Source: Rhizobacter sp. Root1238
Lineage (GTDB): Bacteria > Pseudomonadota > Gammaproteobacteria > Burkholderiales > Burkholderiaceae_C
DNA: 64,000 bases
Direction: 5' to 3'
Assembly: GCF_001425825.1 (NCBI RefSeq)
Contig: NZ_LMDM01000001.1
Coordinates: 70,204-134,203, forward strand
Shown here in pieces: positions 42,925-52,599 of the stretch (position 1 is the stretch's first letter; every line of letters starts with the position of its first letter). The position numbers were made by a program, and so were the translations under genes. Below the pieces are notes generated by a model. The model had not been told where the DNA came from and made no database searches. It saw nothing but the letters and a program-made list of their open reading frames with translations.

Positions 42925-43947
42925 ATGACGACGGCCCGCTCTCTTCGCCACGTGGTTCGCCACGCGCTGCTCTCCCTCGCGCTTGCCGCCACCGCGGGCG
43001 TCGCGCTCGCGAAGGACATCACGCTGCTCAACGTGTCCTACGACCCGACCCGCGAGCTCTACCAGGAATACAACGTCGCCTTCAGCAAGTACTGGAAGGC
43101 CAAGACCGGTGACAACGTGACGATCAAGGCCTCGCACGGCGGCTCGGGCAAGCAGGCCCGCTCGGTGATCGACGGCATCGACGCCGACGTCGTCACGCTG
43201 GCCCTGGCGTATGACATCGACGAGATCGCCCAACGCGCCAAGCTGCTGCCCACCGACTGGCAGAAGCGCCTGCAGCACAACAGCACGCCGTACAGCTCCA
43301 CCTACATCTTCCTGGTGCGCAAGGGCAACCCGAAGGGCATCAGGAACTGGGACGACCTCATCAAGCCCGGCGTGTCGGTGATCACCGCGAACCCGAAGAC
43401 CTCGGGCGGTGCGCGCTGGGGCTACCTGGCCGCGTACGGCTTCGAGCTGAAGCGCAACGGCGGCAACGACGCGAAGGCCCGCGAGTTCATCGCCAAGGTC
43501 TACAAGAACGTGCCGGTGCTCGATTCGGGCGCGCGCGGCGCCACCGTGACCTTCGCCGAGCGCGGCATCGGCGACGTGCTGCTGGCCTGGGAGAACGAGG
43601 CCTACCTGTCGCTGAAGGAGTTCGGCGCCGACAAGTTCGACGTCGTCTACCCGCCGACCAGCATCCTGGCCGAGCCGCCGGTGTCGGTGGTCGACAAGGT
43701 GGTCGACAAGCGCGGCACCCGCGAGGCTGCCCAGGGCTACCTCGAATACCTCTACACGCCCGAGGGCCAGGAGATCGCGGCGCGCAACTTCTACCGCCCG
43801 ATCGATCCCAAGGTCGCCGCCAAGTACGAGAAGCAGTTCCCGAAGCTGAACCTGTTCACGATCGACGAGGTGTTCGGCGGCTGGACCAAGGCGCAGAAGA
43901 CCCACTTCGCCGACGGCGGGGTGTTCGACCAGATTTACTCGAAGTAA
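42925..43947 (+). CDS. Sulfate-binding protein (Sbp/CysP family), copy 1
   Basis: A 340-residue periplasmic receptor for sulfate or thiosulfate. Start chosen at ATG 42925 (MTTARSLRH), giving a signal peptide cleaved after GVALA. Family marks are [56 protein letters not shown] and [20 protein letters not shown]. It has its own sulfur-type promoter and is separated from the next sulfate-binding gene by a hairpin, so it can be made without the transporter. Confidence 0.93.
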   Translation: MTTARSLRHVVRHALLSLALAATAGVALAKDITLLNVSYDPTRELYQEYNVAFSKYWKAKTGDNVTIKASHGGSGKQARSVIDGIDADVVTLALAYDIDEIAQRAKLLPTDWQKRLQHNSTPYSSTYIFLVRKGNPKGIRNWDDLIKPGVSVITANPKTSGGARWGYLAAYGFELKRNGGNDAKAREFIAKVYKNVPVLDSGARGATVTFAERGIGDVLLAWENEAYLSLKEFGADKFDVVYPPTSILAEPPVSVVDKVVDKRGTREAAQGYLEYLYTPEGQEIAARNFYRPIDPKVAAKYEKQFPKLNLFTIDEVFGGWTKAQKTHFADGGVFDQIYSK

Positions 43948-43988
43948 ATTGGCAGGAATATGCGCAAGTAAGCGCAGGCTTCATTGTC

Positions 43989-44019
43989 CAGCGGCAGGCG
44001 CCTCGGTGCCCTGCCGCTG
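43989..44019 (+). other. Strong hairpin after the first sulfate-binding protein gene
   Basis: CAGCGGCAGG (43989-43998) pairs perfectly with CCTGCCGCTG (44010-44019) around an 11-nt loop. It stands 41 bp after the stop codon and 22 bp before the next promoter box. No U run follows, so it may protect the mRNA 3' end or stop transcription only in part. Confidence 0.7.
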
Positions 44020-44040
44020 CATCGCTTGTGCGAAAAACTC

Positions 44041-44092
44041 ATAAGGATTCGCCGATTGAGTCGTTCGCCGTCGCGATGTCCGTCCGTAACAT
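44041..44092 (+). promoter_or_regulatory. CysB-type promoter of the second sulfate-binding protein gene
   Basis: ATAAG (44041-44045), 14 nt, GTCGTT (44060-44065), 21 nt, TAACAT as -10 (44087-44092). One base differs in the second box. It lies 47 bp before the start codon and would drive sbp-cysTWA. Confidence 0.65.
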
Positions 44093-44138
44093 CGGCGCTC
44101 CCCTTTGCCCGGGCCGCGTCGTTGGCGGCTGAACCACC

Positions 44139-45167
44139 ATGTCCACCCGCCTCCTGGCTGCGCGCCGCGCCCTCCTGTTGTCCTGCGTCGGCGCTGCCGC
44201 GCTGCTCGCGTTCTCGCCCGCCCGTGCGGCCGGGCCGACGCTGCTGAACGTCAGCTACGACGTCGCGCGCGAGTTCTTCAAGGACATCAACCCGGCGTTC
44301 CAGAAGTCGTGGAAGGCAACGACCGGCGAAGACGTCGCGATCAACCAGTCGCACGGCGGCTCCAGCAAGCAGGCCCGCGCGGTGCTCGACGGGCTCGAGG
44401 CCGACGTCGTGACGATGAACCAGTCGAGCGACATCGACGTGCTGGCCACCCGCGGCAAGCTGCTGCCGGAAGACTGGGCGAAGCGCCTGCCGAACAACGC
44501 GGCACCGACCACTTCGCTCACCGTGATCCTGGTGCGCAAGGGCAACCCGAAGGGCATCAAGGACTGGGGCGACCTGGCCCGGCCCGGCGTCAGCGTCGTG
44601 ATCCCGAACCCGAAGATCACCGGCAACGGCCGCTACAGCTACGTGGCCGCGTGGGGCTCGGTGATCAAGGCCGGCGGCACGCCTGCGCAGGCCCGCGAGC
44701 TGGTGCAGAAGATCTTCGCGAACGTGCCGGTGTTCGACGGCGGCGGCCGCGCGGCGACCACCACCTTCGCGCAGCGCAACATCGGCGACGCGCTCGCGAC
44801 CTTCGAATCCGAAGTGAACCTGATCAAGGAAGAGTTCGGCGACAACTTCGAGGTGGTCTACCCGAAGTCGACGATCCTGGCCGAGAACCCGGTCGCGGTG
44901 GTCGAGAAGGTGGCCGACAAGAAGGGCACCCGCAAGCAGGCCGAGGCCTACCTGAAGTTCCTGTGGACCGATGAGGCGCAGGAGATCGCCGCGAAGCACC
45001 AGCTGCGCCCGCGCAGCGCAGCCATCCTCGCGAAGTACGCGAAGGACTTCCCGAAGGTCAACACCTTCACGATCGACGAGGTCTTCGGCGGCTGGACCAA
45101 GGCGCAGAAGGAGCATTTCGACGACGGCGCGATCTACGACCAGATCCTCGCCGCCGCGAAGAAGTAA
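44139..45167 (+). CDS. Sulfate-binding protein (Sbp/CysP family), copy 2
   Basis: A 342-residue receptor, a close paralogue of the preceding one ([65 protein letters not shown]). The signal peptide ends near ARAAG. It is the first gene of the sbp-cysT-cysW-cysA operon; cysT begins 9 bp after it. Two receptors for one pump could separate sulfate from thiosulfate. Confidence 0.93.
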   Translation: MSTRLLAARRALLLSCVGAAALLAFSPARAAGPTLLNVSYDVAREFFKDINPAFQKSWKATTGEDVAINQSHGGSSKQARAVLDGLEADVVTMNQSSDIDVLATRGKLLPEDWAKRLPNNAAPTTSLTVILVRKGNPKGIKDWGDLARPGVSVVIPNPKITGNGRYSYVAAWGSVIKAGGTPAQARELVQKIFANVPVFDGGGRAATTTFAQRNIGDALATFESEVNLIKEEFGDNFEVVYPKSTILAENPVAVVEKVADKKGTRKQAEAYLKFLWTDEAQEIAAKHQLRPRSAAILAKYAKDFPKVNTFTIDEVFGGWTKAQKEHFDDGAIYDQILAAAKK

Positions 45168-45176
45168 GCAGCGCCC

Positions 45177-46010
45177 GTGCTCTTCACCCGCACCCTGCTG
45201 AAGCGGCACAGCGTGCTGCCGGGCTTCGACCTGGCGCTCGGCTTCACGCTGCTGTACCTGAGCTTCATCGTGCTGCTGCCGCTGTCGGCCGCGTTCCTGA
45301 AGACGGCCACGATGACCTGGCCAGCGTTCTGGGACGCCGTCACCGCGCCGCGCGTGCTCGCGTCGTACCGGCTCACCTTCGGCGCGTCGTTCGCCGCCGC
45401 GCTGATGAACTCGGTGTTCGGGCTCGTCGTCGCGTGGGTGCTGGTGCGCTACGAATTCCCGGCCAAGCGGCTGGTCGATGCGCTGGTCGACCTGCCGTTC
45501 GCGCTGCCGACCGCGGTGGCCGGCATTGCGCTGACGGCGCTGTACGCGCAGAACGGCTGGATCGGCCGCTTCCTGCCGTTCAAGGTGAGCTTCACGCCGG
45601 TCGGCGTGTTCGTGGCCCTCACCTTCATCGGCCTGCCCTTCGTCGTGCGCACGCTGCAGCCGGTGCTGGAAGACCTGCACAAGGAGATCGAGGAGGCCGC
45701 GGCCACGCTCGGCGCGTCGCGGCTGCAGACCTTCACGAAGGTGATCTTCCCGATCATCTCGCCGGCGCTGCTGACCGGTTTCGCGCTGGCGTTCGCACGG
45801 GCGCTCGGTGAATACGGCTCGGTGATCTTCATCGCCGGCAACATGCCGCTGATCAGCGAGATCACGCCGCTGCTGATCATCACGAAGCTGGAGCAGTACG
45901 ACTACACCGGCGCCACCGCGATCGCGGTCGTGATGCTGGTCAGCGCGTTCGCGATGCTGCTGGCGATCAACGGGCTGCAGGCCTGGACGCGCGCAAGGCA
46001 GGGACGATGA
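45177..46010 (+). CDS. cysT: Sulfate ABC transporter permease CysT (CysU)
   Basis: A 277-residue permease with six helices. CysT marks are [42 protein letters not shown] and the coupling loop [31 protein letters not shown] 45177 is the start. Its stop overlaps the start of cysW (ATGA). Confidence 0.94.
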   Translation: MLFTRTLLKRHSVLPGFDLALGFTLLYLSFIVLLPLSAAFLKTATMTWPAFWDAVTAPRVLASYRLTFGASFAAALMNSVFGLVVAWVLVRYEFPAKRLVDALVDLPFALPTAVAGIALTALYAQNGWIGRFLPFKVSFTPVGVFVALTFIGLPFVVRTLQPVLEDLHKEIEEAAATLGASRLQTFTKVIFPIISPALLTGFALAFARALGEYGSVIFIAGNMPLISEITPLLIITKLEQYDYTGATAIAVVMLVSAFAMLLAINGLQAWTRARQGR

Positions 46011-46960
46011 GAAATGACAACCCCTCGGTCGCCGAGTACGCCGACCGATCCCCCGAGGGGATGCGGGCCGGCTTGGGGCGGCCCGGCGCTCGGCCCGCGC
46101 TCGCTCCGAAGGCGCTGCAGTCGGCCACCACCGAACCCGCGTGGGTCAAGTGGACGCTGATCGGCGTCGCGCTCGCGTTCCTGACGCTGTTCCTGTTCGT
46201 GCCGCTGGCCATCGTGTTCGCCGAGGCGTTCAAGAAGGGCGTCGGCGTCTACTTCGCGGCCATCACCGACCCCGATGCGCTGTCGGCGATCAAGCTGACG
46301 CTGATCGCCGCCGGCATCTCGGTGCCGATGAACCTGGTCTTCGGCATCGCCGCCGCCTGGTGCATCGCGAAGTTCGAGTTCCGCGGCAAGAACGTGCTGC
46401 TGACGCTGATCGACCTGCCGTTCTCGGTCAGCCCGGTGATCTCGGGCCTGATCTACGTGCTGCTCTTCGGGCTGCAGGGCTGGTGGGGCGAGTGGCTGCG
46501 CGACCACGACCTGAAGGTGATCTTCGCCGTGCCGGGCATCGTGCTCGCGACGGTGTTCGTCACCTTCCCGTTCGTCGCGCGCGAGCTGATCCCGCTGATG
46601 CAGGCGCAGGGCACCGAGCAGGAAGAAGCGGCCCGCGTGCTGGGCGCCAACGGCTGGCAGATCTTCCGGCGCATCACGCTGCCGAACGTCAAGTGGGCGC
46701 TGCTGTACGGCGTGATCCTGTGCAATGCGCGGGCGATGGGCGAGTTCGGCGCGGTCAGCGTCGTGTCGGGCCACATCCGCGGACAGACCAACACGATGCC
46801 GCTGCACATCGAGATCCTCTACAACGAATACCAGTTCGCGGCGGCGTTCGCGGTGGCCTCGCTGCTGGCCGGGCTCGCGCTCGTCACGCTGGTGTTGAAG
46901 TACCTGGTCGAGCGCCGCGTGCGCGCGCAGAAGAAGTCGGCCGAAGGCCGGTCGGAATGA
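46007..46960 (+). CDS. cysW: Sulfate ABC transporter permease CysW with repeat-derived N-terminus
   Basis: A 317-residue permease as written; from residue about 45 on ([14 protein letters not shown]) it follows CysW, with [20 protein letters not shown] and coupling loop [25 protein letters not shown]. Codons about 3-30 come from a dispersed 84-bp repeat (46014-46097) that has copies between genes elsewhere, adding the odd peptide [17 protein letters not shown] before the real protein. ATG 46007 overlaps the cysT stop and is the coupled start; ATG 46061 inside the repeat is an alternative. The extra residues precede the first helix and need not harm function. Confidence 0.92.
   Translation: MRNDNPSVAEYADRSPEGMRAGLGRPGARPALAPKALQSATTEPAWVKWTLIGVALAFLTLFLFVPLAIVFAEAFKKGVGVYFAAITDPDALSAIKLTLIAAGISVPMNLVFGIAAAWCIAKFEFRGKNVLLTLIDLPFSVSPVISGLIYVLLFGLQGWWGEWLRDHDLKVIFAVPGIVLATVFVTFPFVARELIPLMQAQGTEQEEAARVLGANGWQIFRRITLPNVKWALLYGVILCNARAMGEFGAVSVVSGHIRGQTNTMPLHIEILYNEYQFAAAFAVASLLAGLALVTLVLKYLVERRVRAQKKSAEGRSE
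46014..46097 (+). repeat. Dispersed repeat, family A, copy 1, inside the cysW frame
   Basis: The element starts ATGACAACCCCTCGG, has a matching CCCCCGAGGGG that can pair with the first block, and ends GGCCCGGCGCTCGGCCCG. Full copies are at 54287-54370 and 63277-63360 and a partial one at 52531-52580, all in the same orientation. Length is a multiple of three here, so the cysW frame stays open. Confidence 0.85.
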
Positions 46961-46970
46961 GGTTTCCAGA

Positions 46971-48026
<1,056 letters not shown>

Positions 48027-48038
48027 GGGTTGCGCCGG

Positions 48039-48242
48039 GCTTCGACAGGCTCAGCCCGAACGGAGAGTGTTCCCGCAGACCCTTCGACAAGCTCAGGGCG
48101 AACGGAATACGCGCCGGTTCGCCCTGTACGGAGTGCACACCCGCTCGCCCTGAACGGAGTACGCACCCGTTCGCCCTGAGACGGAATACACACCCGTTCG
48201 CCCTGAGCTTGTCGAAGGGGCGGACTGAGCCCGTCGAAGGCC
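48039..48242. repeat. Array of family C repeats between convergent cysA and cysB
   Basis: Several copies of TTCGCCCTGAGCTTGTCGAA, whole or cut short, and of its complement alternate with spacers such as CGGAATACACACCCG over about 200 bp. The ends are inverted to each other (CTTCGACAGGCTCAGCCCGAA at the left, GAGCTTGTCGAAGGG at the right), so the whole can fold. It replaces a plain terminator between the two genes. Such elements are widespread in high-GC proteobacteria and are not coding. Confidence 0.8.
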
Positions 48243-48262
48243 GGCGCAGTCAACGAGCCTGA

Positions 48263-49201
48263 CTACTCCTCGACCGCCTCGCCGTTCAGCGAGCGCTCCA
48301 CCGTCTCCCGCGTCAGCGTCGGCGCGAACGCCTCGATGAACGAGTAGACGTACCCGCGCAGCCACGTCCCACGCCGCACCGCGAGCCGCGTCAGGTTCAC
48401 CGCGAACAGATCGCGCGCATCGATGGCCCGCAGCTGCCGATCCCGCTCCGCATCGAACGCGATCGACGCGACGATGCCCACGCCCATGCCGAGCTCGGCG
48501 TAGGTCTTGATCACGTCCGCGTCCATCGCGGTCAGCACGACGCTCGGCTTCAGCCCTTCGGCGGCGAAGGCCTCGTCGATGTGGGTGCGGCCGGTGTAGC
48601 CGACGTCGTAGGTGATGATCGGGTAGCGCGCGAGGCGCTGCAGCGTCAACGGGCCGTCCTGCTTCAGCAGGTCGTGCCCGATCGGCACCACCACGCTGTG
48701 TGTCCAGCGGTAGCACGGCAGCGCCACCAGCTGCTCGTAGCCGGCCAGCGCCTCGGTCGCGATGCCGATGTCGGCTTCGCCGGACAGCAGCATCTCGGCC
48801 ACCTGCTTCGGCGAGCCCTGGTGCAGGTTCAGCGTGACCTGCGGGTACAGCTGGCGGAAGTCGCGCACGACCGCCGGCAGCGCGTAGCGGGCCTGCGAGT
48901 GGGTCGCGGCGATCGACAGCCGGCCGCTGGTCTGCGCGCTGAACTCGTCGCCGGCACGGCGCAGGTTCTCGGCATCGAGCAGCAGCCGCTCGACGATCGG
49001 CAGCACCGCCTCGCCGGGTGGCGTGAGGCCGGTGAGCCGCTTGCCGGCGCGCACGAAGATCTCGATGCCGAGCTCGTCCTCGAGCTCGCGGATCTGCCGG
49101 CTGATGCCCGGTTGGGACGTGTGGAGCACCGCGGCCACCTCGGTCAGGTTGAAGCCGCAGCGCACGGTCTCGCGGACAGACCGCAGTTGCTGGAAATTCA
49201 T
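48263..49201 (-). CDS. cysB: LysR-type sulfur regulator CysB (or Cbl/SsuR homologue)
   Basis: A 312-residue LysR-family regulator. The N-terminal helix-turn-helix (about 1-60) reads FNLTEVAAVLHTSQPGISRQIRELEDELG, as in CysB, and the effector domain has ATHSQARYALP, TYDVGYTGRTHIDEAF and LTAMDADVIKTYAELGMGVGIVA, diagnostic of the CysB/Cbl group. In this group acetylserine or its isomer induces and sulfate or APS represses. It probably controls the ATAAG-N14-TTCGTT promoters in this window. CysB and Cbl/SsuR cannot be told apart here, and each is about this length. Confidence 0.93.
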   Translation of the reverse strand: MNFQQLRSVRETVRCGFNLTEVAAVLHTSQPGISRQIRELEDELGIEIFVRAGKRLTGLTPPGEAVLPIVERLLLDAENLRRAGDEFSAQTSGRLSIAATHSQARYALPAVVRDFRQLYPQVTLNLHQGSPKQVAEMLLSGEADIGIATEALAGYEQLVALPCYRWTHSVVVPIGHDLLKQDGPLTLQRLARYPIITYDVGYTGRTHIDEAFAAEGLKPSVVLTAMDADVIKTYAELGMGVGIVASIAFDAERDRQLRAIDARDLFAVNLTRLAVRRGTWLRGYVYSFIEAFAPTLTRETVERSLNGEAVEE

Positions 49202-49254
49202 TCGCGTGGGCGCGGCCGCGGGGGTGGCGCGGCATGCGCATGAGTAGGTGCGTG

Positions 49255-49298
49255 ATTCTGCTGAGCGCCCCTCTCTCCTACAACGAATGATTCCTTAT
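49255..49298 (-). promoter_or_regulatory. Possible sulfur-type promoter of cysB with short spacing
   Basis: On the minus strand ATAAG (49298-49294), only 6 nt, TTCGTT (49287-49282), 21 nt, CAGAAT as -10 (49260-49255). The TTCGTT to -10 distance is the same as at the other operons but the upstream box is 8 nt closer, which would fit negative autoregulation by bound CysB. It lies 54 bp before the cysB start codon. Confidence 0.5.
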
Positions 49299-49317
49299 GA
49301 CCATATTCGCGCGGGGA

Positions 49318-49908
49318 TCACGACAGCAGCTGCTTGCGCGCCCGGTGCAGGCGCACGAACAGGTTGTCCTCGGTGATCGCCAGCGCCTGACACACCTGCT
49401 CGGTCGGCTGGTCGTGCAGCACGCGCAGCCGCATCAAGTCGCGCAGCCCGGTCGGCAGCGCCTCGATGCGCGCCAGCAGCCGGTGGAGCTGCTGGCGCTG
49501 CTCGGCGACCTCGTCCGGCCGGGCCTGCGGGCATTCGAGCGCGGCGGCGCCGATCGCCTCGCCGTCGTCGTCCAGCCACTGCGCGTCCAGGCTGTCGTGG
49601 CCGGCGCGCTGGCGCACCAGGTCGACGATCTTGTTCTTCAGCACCGCCGTCAGCCACGAGCGCAGCGCGGCCCGCCCGCCGAAGCTCGCGCGGCCGGAGA
49701 GCACCGCCTCGAACACGTCGTGCACCACGTCCTCGGCCAGCATCGGGTCGTGCAGCTTGCGCTGCGCGAAGCGCACCAGGTAGCCGCGGTGCGACACCAT
49801 CTCCGACCACGACACCGCGGCAGGCGGGAAGGCGGTGGCGGCGGCAAGCTGGGCGGTGGCGGCGACGTGCATGGTGGGCTCCAGGGAACGGTCGTTGTCG
49901 ATGGACAT
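49318..49908 (-). CDS. ECF-type RNA polymerase sigma factor
   Basis: A 196-residue sigma-70 family factor of the extracytoplasmic-function type: region 2 includes YLVRFAQRKLHDPMLAEDVVHDVFEAVL and region 4 includes TEQVCQALAITEDNLFVRLHRARKQLL. Internal ATG codons near the N-terminus leave the start somewhat open. An anti-sigma gene normally follows; here the next gene on this strand is cysB, so the factor is unpaired. Its regulon cannot be predicted. Confidence 0.88.
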   Translation of the reverse strand: MSIDNDRSLEPTMHVAATAQLAAATAFPPAAVSWSEMVSHRGYLVRFAQRKLHDPMLAEDVVHDVFEAVLSGRASFGGRAALRSWLTAVLKNKIVDLVRQRAGHDSLDAQWLDDDGEAIGAAALECPQARPDEVAEQRQQLHRLLARIEALPTGLRDLMRLRVLHDQPTEQVCQALAITEDNLFVRLHRARKQLLS

Positions 49909-50037
49909 GACTGTGGCCAGCGCACCTCGCGCCGCCGTCGCCGAACCTCACAGGAAGATCACATTTGCCTCAGGACGCGCTTTGTCGCCGGCGGCCGGGT
50001 GCGTAAGAAGCGCCCCGGCCCGCACGACAATGCCCCC

Positions 50038-50748
50038 ATGCCCGCCACCATCCTCGTCGCCGAAGACCAGACCGACATCCGCGATCTGATCGTGCTGAAC
50101 CTCAGCAACTCGGGGTATGCCGTGACGGCCGTGGCCGACGGCATCGCGGCGCTGGCCAGCCAGAACGAACAGGCGAGCGACCTGCTGATCCTCGACCTGA
50201 TGATGCCGGGGCTGGACGGGCTGGAGGTCTGCAAGGCGCTGCGCGCGCGCGGCCGCAGCACGCCGATCCTGATGCTGACCGCCAAGGCCACCGAGCTCGA
50301 CCGCGTGCTCGGCCTGGAGCTGGGTGCCGACGACTACCTGACCAAGCCGTTCTCGCTGGCCGAGCTGCTGGCGCGCGTGAAGGCGCTGCTGCGCCGCGCC
50401 GACCTGCTGCGCGCCGCCCAGGCCGGTGCGCAGGCGCAGGCCGGCACGCTGCGCAACGGCGACCTGGAGATCCTGCCGACCAAGCGCCAGGTGCGCTACC
50501 GCGGCGAGGAGATCGACTTCACCGCGCTGGAGTTCGACCTGCTGCTGCACTTCGCGAACCACCCGGGGCATGTGTTCTCGCGCGGGCAGCTGCTGAATGC
50601 GGTGTGGGGCTACACGCACGACGGCTACGAGCACACGGTGACGACGCACATCAACCGGCTGCGCGCGAAGCTGGAAGCCGACCCGATGAGGCCCCAACTG
50701 ATCCTGACCGTGCGCGGCGCCGGCTACAAGATGCGCGACGCTCCATGA
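50038..50748 (+). CDS. OmpR-family response regulator
   Basis: A 236-residue two-domain regulator. The receiver (about 1-120) has the acidic pocket AEDQTD, phosphorylation site Asp53 in LLILDLMMPGLDG and Lys103 in DDYLTKPF. The winged-helix output domain (about 140-236) ends VTTHINRLRAKLE and ILTVRGAGYKM. It overlaps the sensor kinase gene (ATGA), so the two form one system. Confidence 0.93.
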   Translation: MPATILVAEDQTDIRDLIVLNLSNSGYAVTAVADGIAALASQNEQASDLLILDLMMPGLDGLEVCKALRARGRSTPILMLTAKATELDRVLGLELGADDYLTKPFSLAELLARVKALLRRADLLRAAQAGAQAQAGTLRNGDLEILPTKRQVRYRGEEIDFTALEFDLLLHFANHPGHVFSRGQLLNAVWGYTHDGYEHTVTTHINRLRAKLEADPMRPQLILTVRGAGYKMRDAP

Positions 50749-52259
50749 GCGTGCGCCTCAAGATCGCGCTGACGATCGTCGCGACCGGCCTCGTCACCGC
50801 GCTCGCGGTCATCGCCACCGTCGCGTTCGCGTTCCAGCGCTTCGAGCACGAGACCACGTACCAGCGTTCGACGGTCTTCCTCGGCCGGGTCGTCGCGATG
50901 TACGACAACCTGTTCGAGATGCGCGAGCGGCATCCGGAGGATTTCGACGCGTTCCTGAAGAACCTGGTGCTGTTCGAGCCCGACACCCAGCTCTACCTGC
51001 TCGACCCGCAGGGCACCGTGCTGGCGAGCACCGGCTCGGCGCGGCTCGCGCCCGGCTTCCGCGTCGCGATCGATCCGGTGCGGCAGGCGGTGTCGTCGCA
51101 GGCGTCGTCGTACGTGATGGGCGACGACCCGGAGCGCATGGATGCCGATGCGGTGATCGCCGCGCGGCCGATCGGCCGCCCGCAGATCCGCGGCGGCGAC
51201 AACCTGGCCGGCTACCTCTACCTGGTGGCGCACAAGGCCGACCTGCCGGCCGACCGCTGGCAGGTGCTGAGCGCCAGCGTCGCGCGGCCGGCGCTCGGCG
51301 TGATCGCCGGCATCGTGATGCTGACCACGCTGCTGGCGGCGATGGTCATCGCGTCGGTGACGCGCCCGCTGCGCCGGCTCACCGAAGCGGTCGCGATGCT
51401 GTCCGAGAAAGGCCTGCAGGACGGCGCGGCCGATGCGCAGCCGCTGCTGCCGCCGCCCACCGCCGACGAGTTCGGGCAGCTGACGCGGGCGTTCGGCGCG
51501 ATGCTCGCGACGCTGCAGCGGCAGTGGAACGCGCTGAGCCGGCTCGACCACTTCCGGCGCGAGGCGGTCAGCAACCTGTCGCACGACCTGCGCTCGCCGC
51601 TGACCGCCACCGATGCCTGCCTCGAGACGCTGGAAGCCCGCTGGGCCGGCGACGCGGCCCGCACCGACGACCGCCGGCTGGTCGAGGTGGCGCTGCGCAA
51701 CACGCGCAATGCGTCGCGCCTGGTGAAGGCGCTGGGCGACCTCGCGACACTCGACGAGCCGAGCTTCCAGCTGCGCGCCGAGCAGGTCGACCTGCGCGAG
51801 CTGCTCGACGACATCCAGCTGCGCTTCGCCGAGCGCGCGGTGCAGTCGGGCGTCGAGCTGCGGGCCGGGCCCGGCGACGCGCCGGTGCCGGCCGAGGTCG
51901 ACGTGGAACTCTTCGAGCGCGCGATCGCGAACCTGGTCGACAACGCATTGAAGTTCTGCGGCCCCGGCTGCCGCGTCACGCTCGCGGCGGCCAGCGCCGG
52001 CACACAGGCCGAGGTCAGCGTCGGCGACACCGGGCCTGGCATCCCGGCGGCCGACCTGCCGCATCTGTTCGATCGCTTCTACCAGGCGCGCACCACGGTG
52101 GCGCCCGCCACCGGCGAAGGCGGCAAGGGGCTCGGGCTCGCGATCGTCAAGCGCATTGCGGAGCTGCATGGCGGCGCGGTGGCGGTGGAAAGCCCGCCCG
52201 CCGGCGGCACGCGCGTGATCCTGCGCATCCCCTTGCTGCGGGACAGCGCTGCCCTGTAA
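50745..52259 (+). CDS. Sensor histidine kinase
   Basis: A 504-residue membrane kinase. A first helix (about 8-30), a periplasmic domain of about 150 residues, a second helix (about 182-204) and a HAMP linker precede the dimerisation domain with His280 in SNLSHDLRSPLTA. The ATPase domain has N box NLVDNALKF, G1 GDTGPGIP and G2 GGKGLGLAIVKR. It signals to the response regulator encoded upstream; the stimulus is unknown. A terminator follows at 52467. Confidence 0.93.
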   Translation: MSVRLKIALTIVATGLVTALAVIATVAFAFQRFEHETTYQRSTVFLGRVVAMYDNLFEMRERHPEDFDAFLKNLVLFEPDTQLYLLDPQGTVLASTGSARLAPGFRVAIDPVRQAVSSQASSYVMGDDPERMDADAVIAARPIGRPQIRGGDNLAGYLYLVAHKADLPADRWQVLSASVARPALGVIAGIVMLTTLLAAMVIASVTRPLRRLTEAVAMLSEKGLQDGAADAQPLLPPPTADEFGQLTRAFGAMLATLQRQWNALSRLDHFRREAVSNLSHDLRSPLTATDACLETLEARWAGDAARTDDRRLVEVALRNTRNASRLVKALGDLATLDEPSFQLRAEQVDLRELLDDIQLRFAERAVQSGVELRAGPGDAPVPAEVDVELFERAIANLVDNALKFCGPGCRVTLAAASAGTQAEVSVGDTGPGIPAADLPHLFDRFYQARTTVAPATGEGGKGLGLAIVKRIAELHGGAVAVESPPAGGTRVILRIPLLRDSAAL

Positions 52260-52466
52260 CGGTGCAGGAAAACACCTAGTGCGTGCGTGGTGCCGTGCTC
52301 CCAAAATCCGCCCACTCGCGGCCAGCATCCCCGGATGACCGGCTGGGCGGGGGACTGAGGAGACAGACACAACGCATCCAGGGTCGCGTCATTCACGCGT
52401 TCAAGGCTGCGACACACCGACAGGCCGGCACTCCAACGAGCGACCGGACCGATGACAAAATGCGAA

Positions 52467-52495
52467 GGGCGCCAGGTGATCCTGGCGCCCTTTCC
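52467..52495 (+). terminator. Intrinsic terminator after the two-component genes
   Basis: GGGCGCCAGG (52467-52476) pairs with CCTGGCGCCC (52481-52490) around the loop TGAT, followed by TTTCC. The stem is perfect and the U run short. Confidence 0.8.
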
Positions 52496-52530
52496 ACTTC
52501 ATGTCTGCCCCCGCCCCGGGTACGGGGAAC

Positions 52531-52580
52531 GCCCCCCGAGGGGGCTCGGGCCGGCTTGGGGCGGCCCGGCGCTCGGCCCG
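52531..52580 (+). repeat. Dispersed repeat, family A, partial copy 2
   Basis: It keeps the GCCCCCCGAGGGGGCTCGGG block and the end GGCCCGGCGCTCGGCCCG, but lacks the leading ATGACnnCCCCTCGG part, which is replaced by unrelated bases. It stands 19 bp before the TauE/SafE start. Confidence 0.75.
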
Positions 52581-52599
52581 CCGCGTTCAACGACCTCCC

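Larger units (their letters stand above)
52260..52599. other. 340-bp gene-free stretch after the kinase gene
   Basis: It contains a clear terminator (52467-52495) and a partial family A repeat (52531-52580). The first 200 bp show no reading frame with family similarity and no recognisable promoter. The TauE/SafE gene starts directly after the repeat, without a good ribosome-binding site. Confidence 0.6.

Noticed and set aside
48039-48242. Possible CRISPR array between cysA and cysB
   Set aside because: Units alternate in orientation and have unequal, similar spacers; no cas genes are present. It fits dispersed palindromic repeats.
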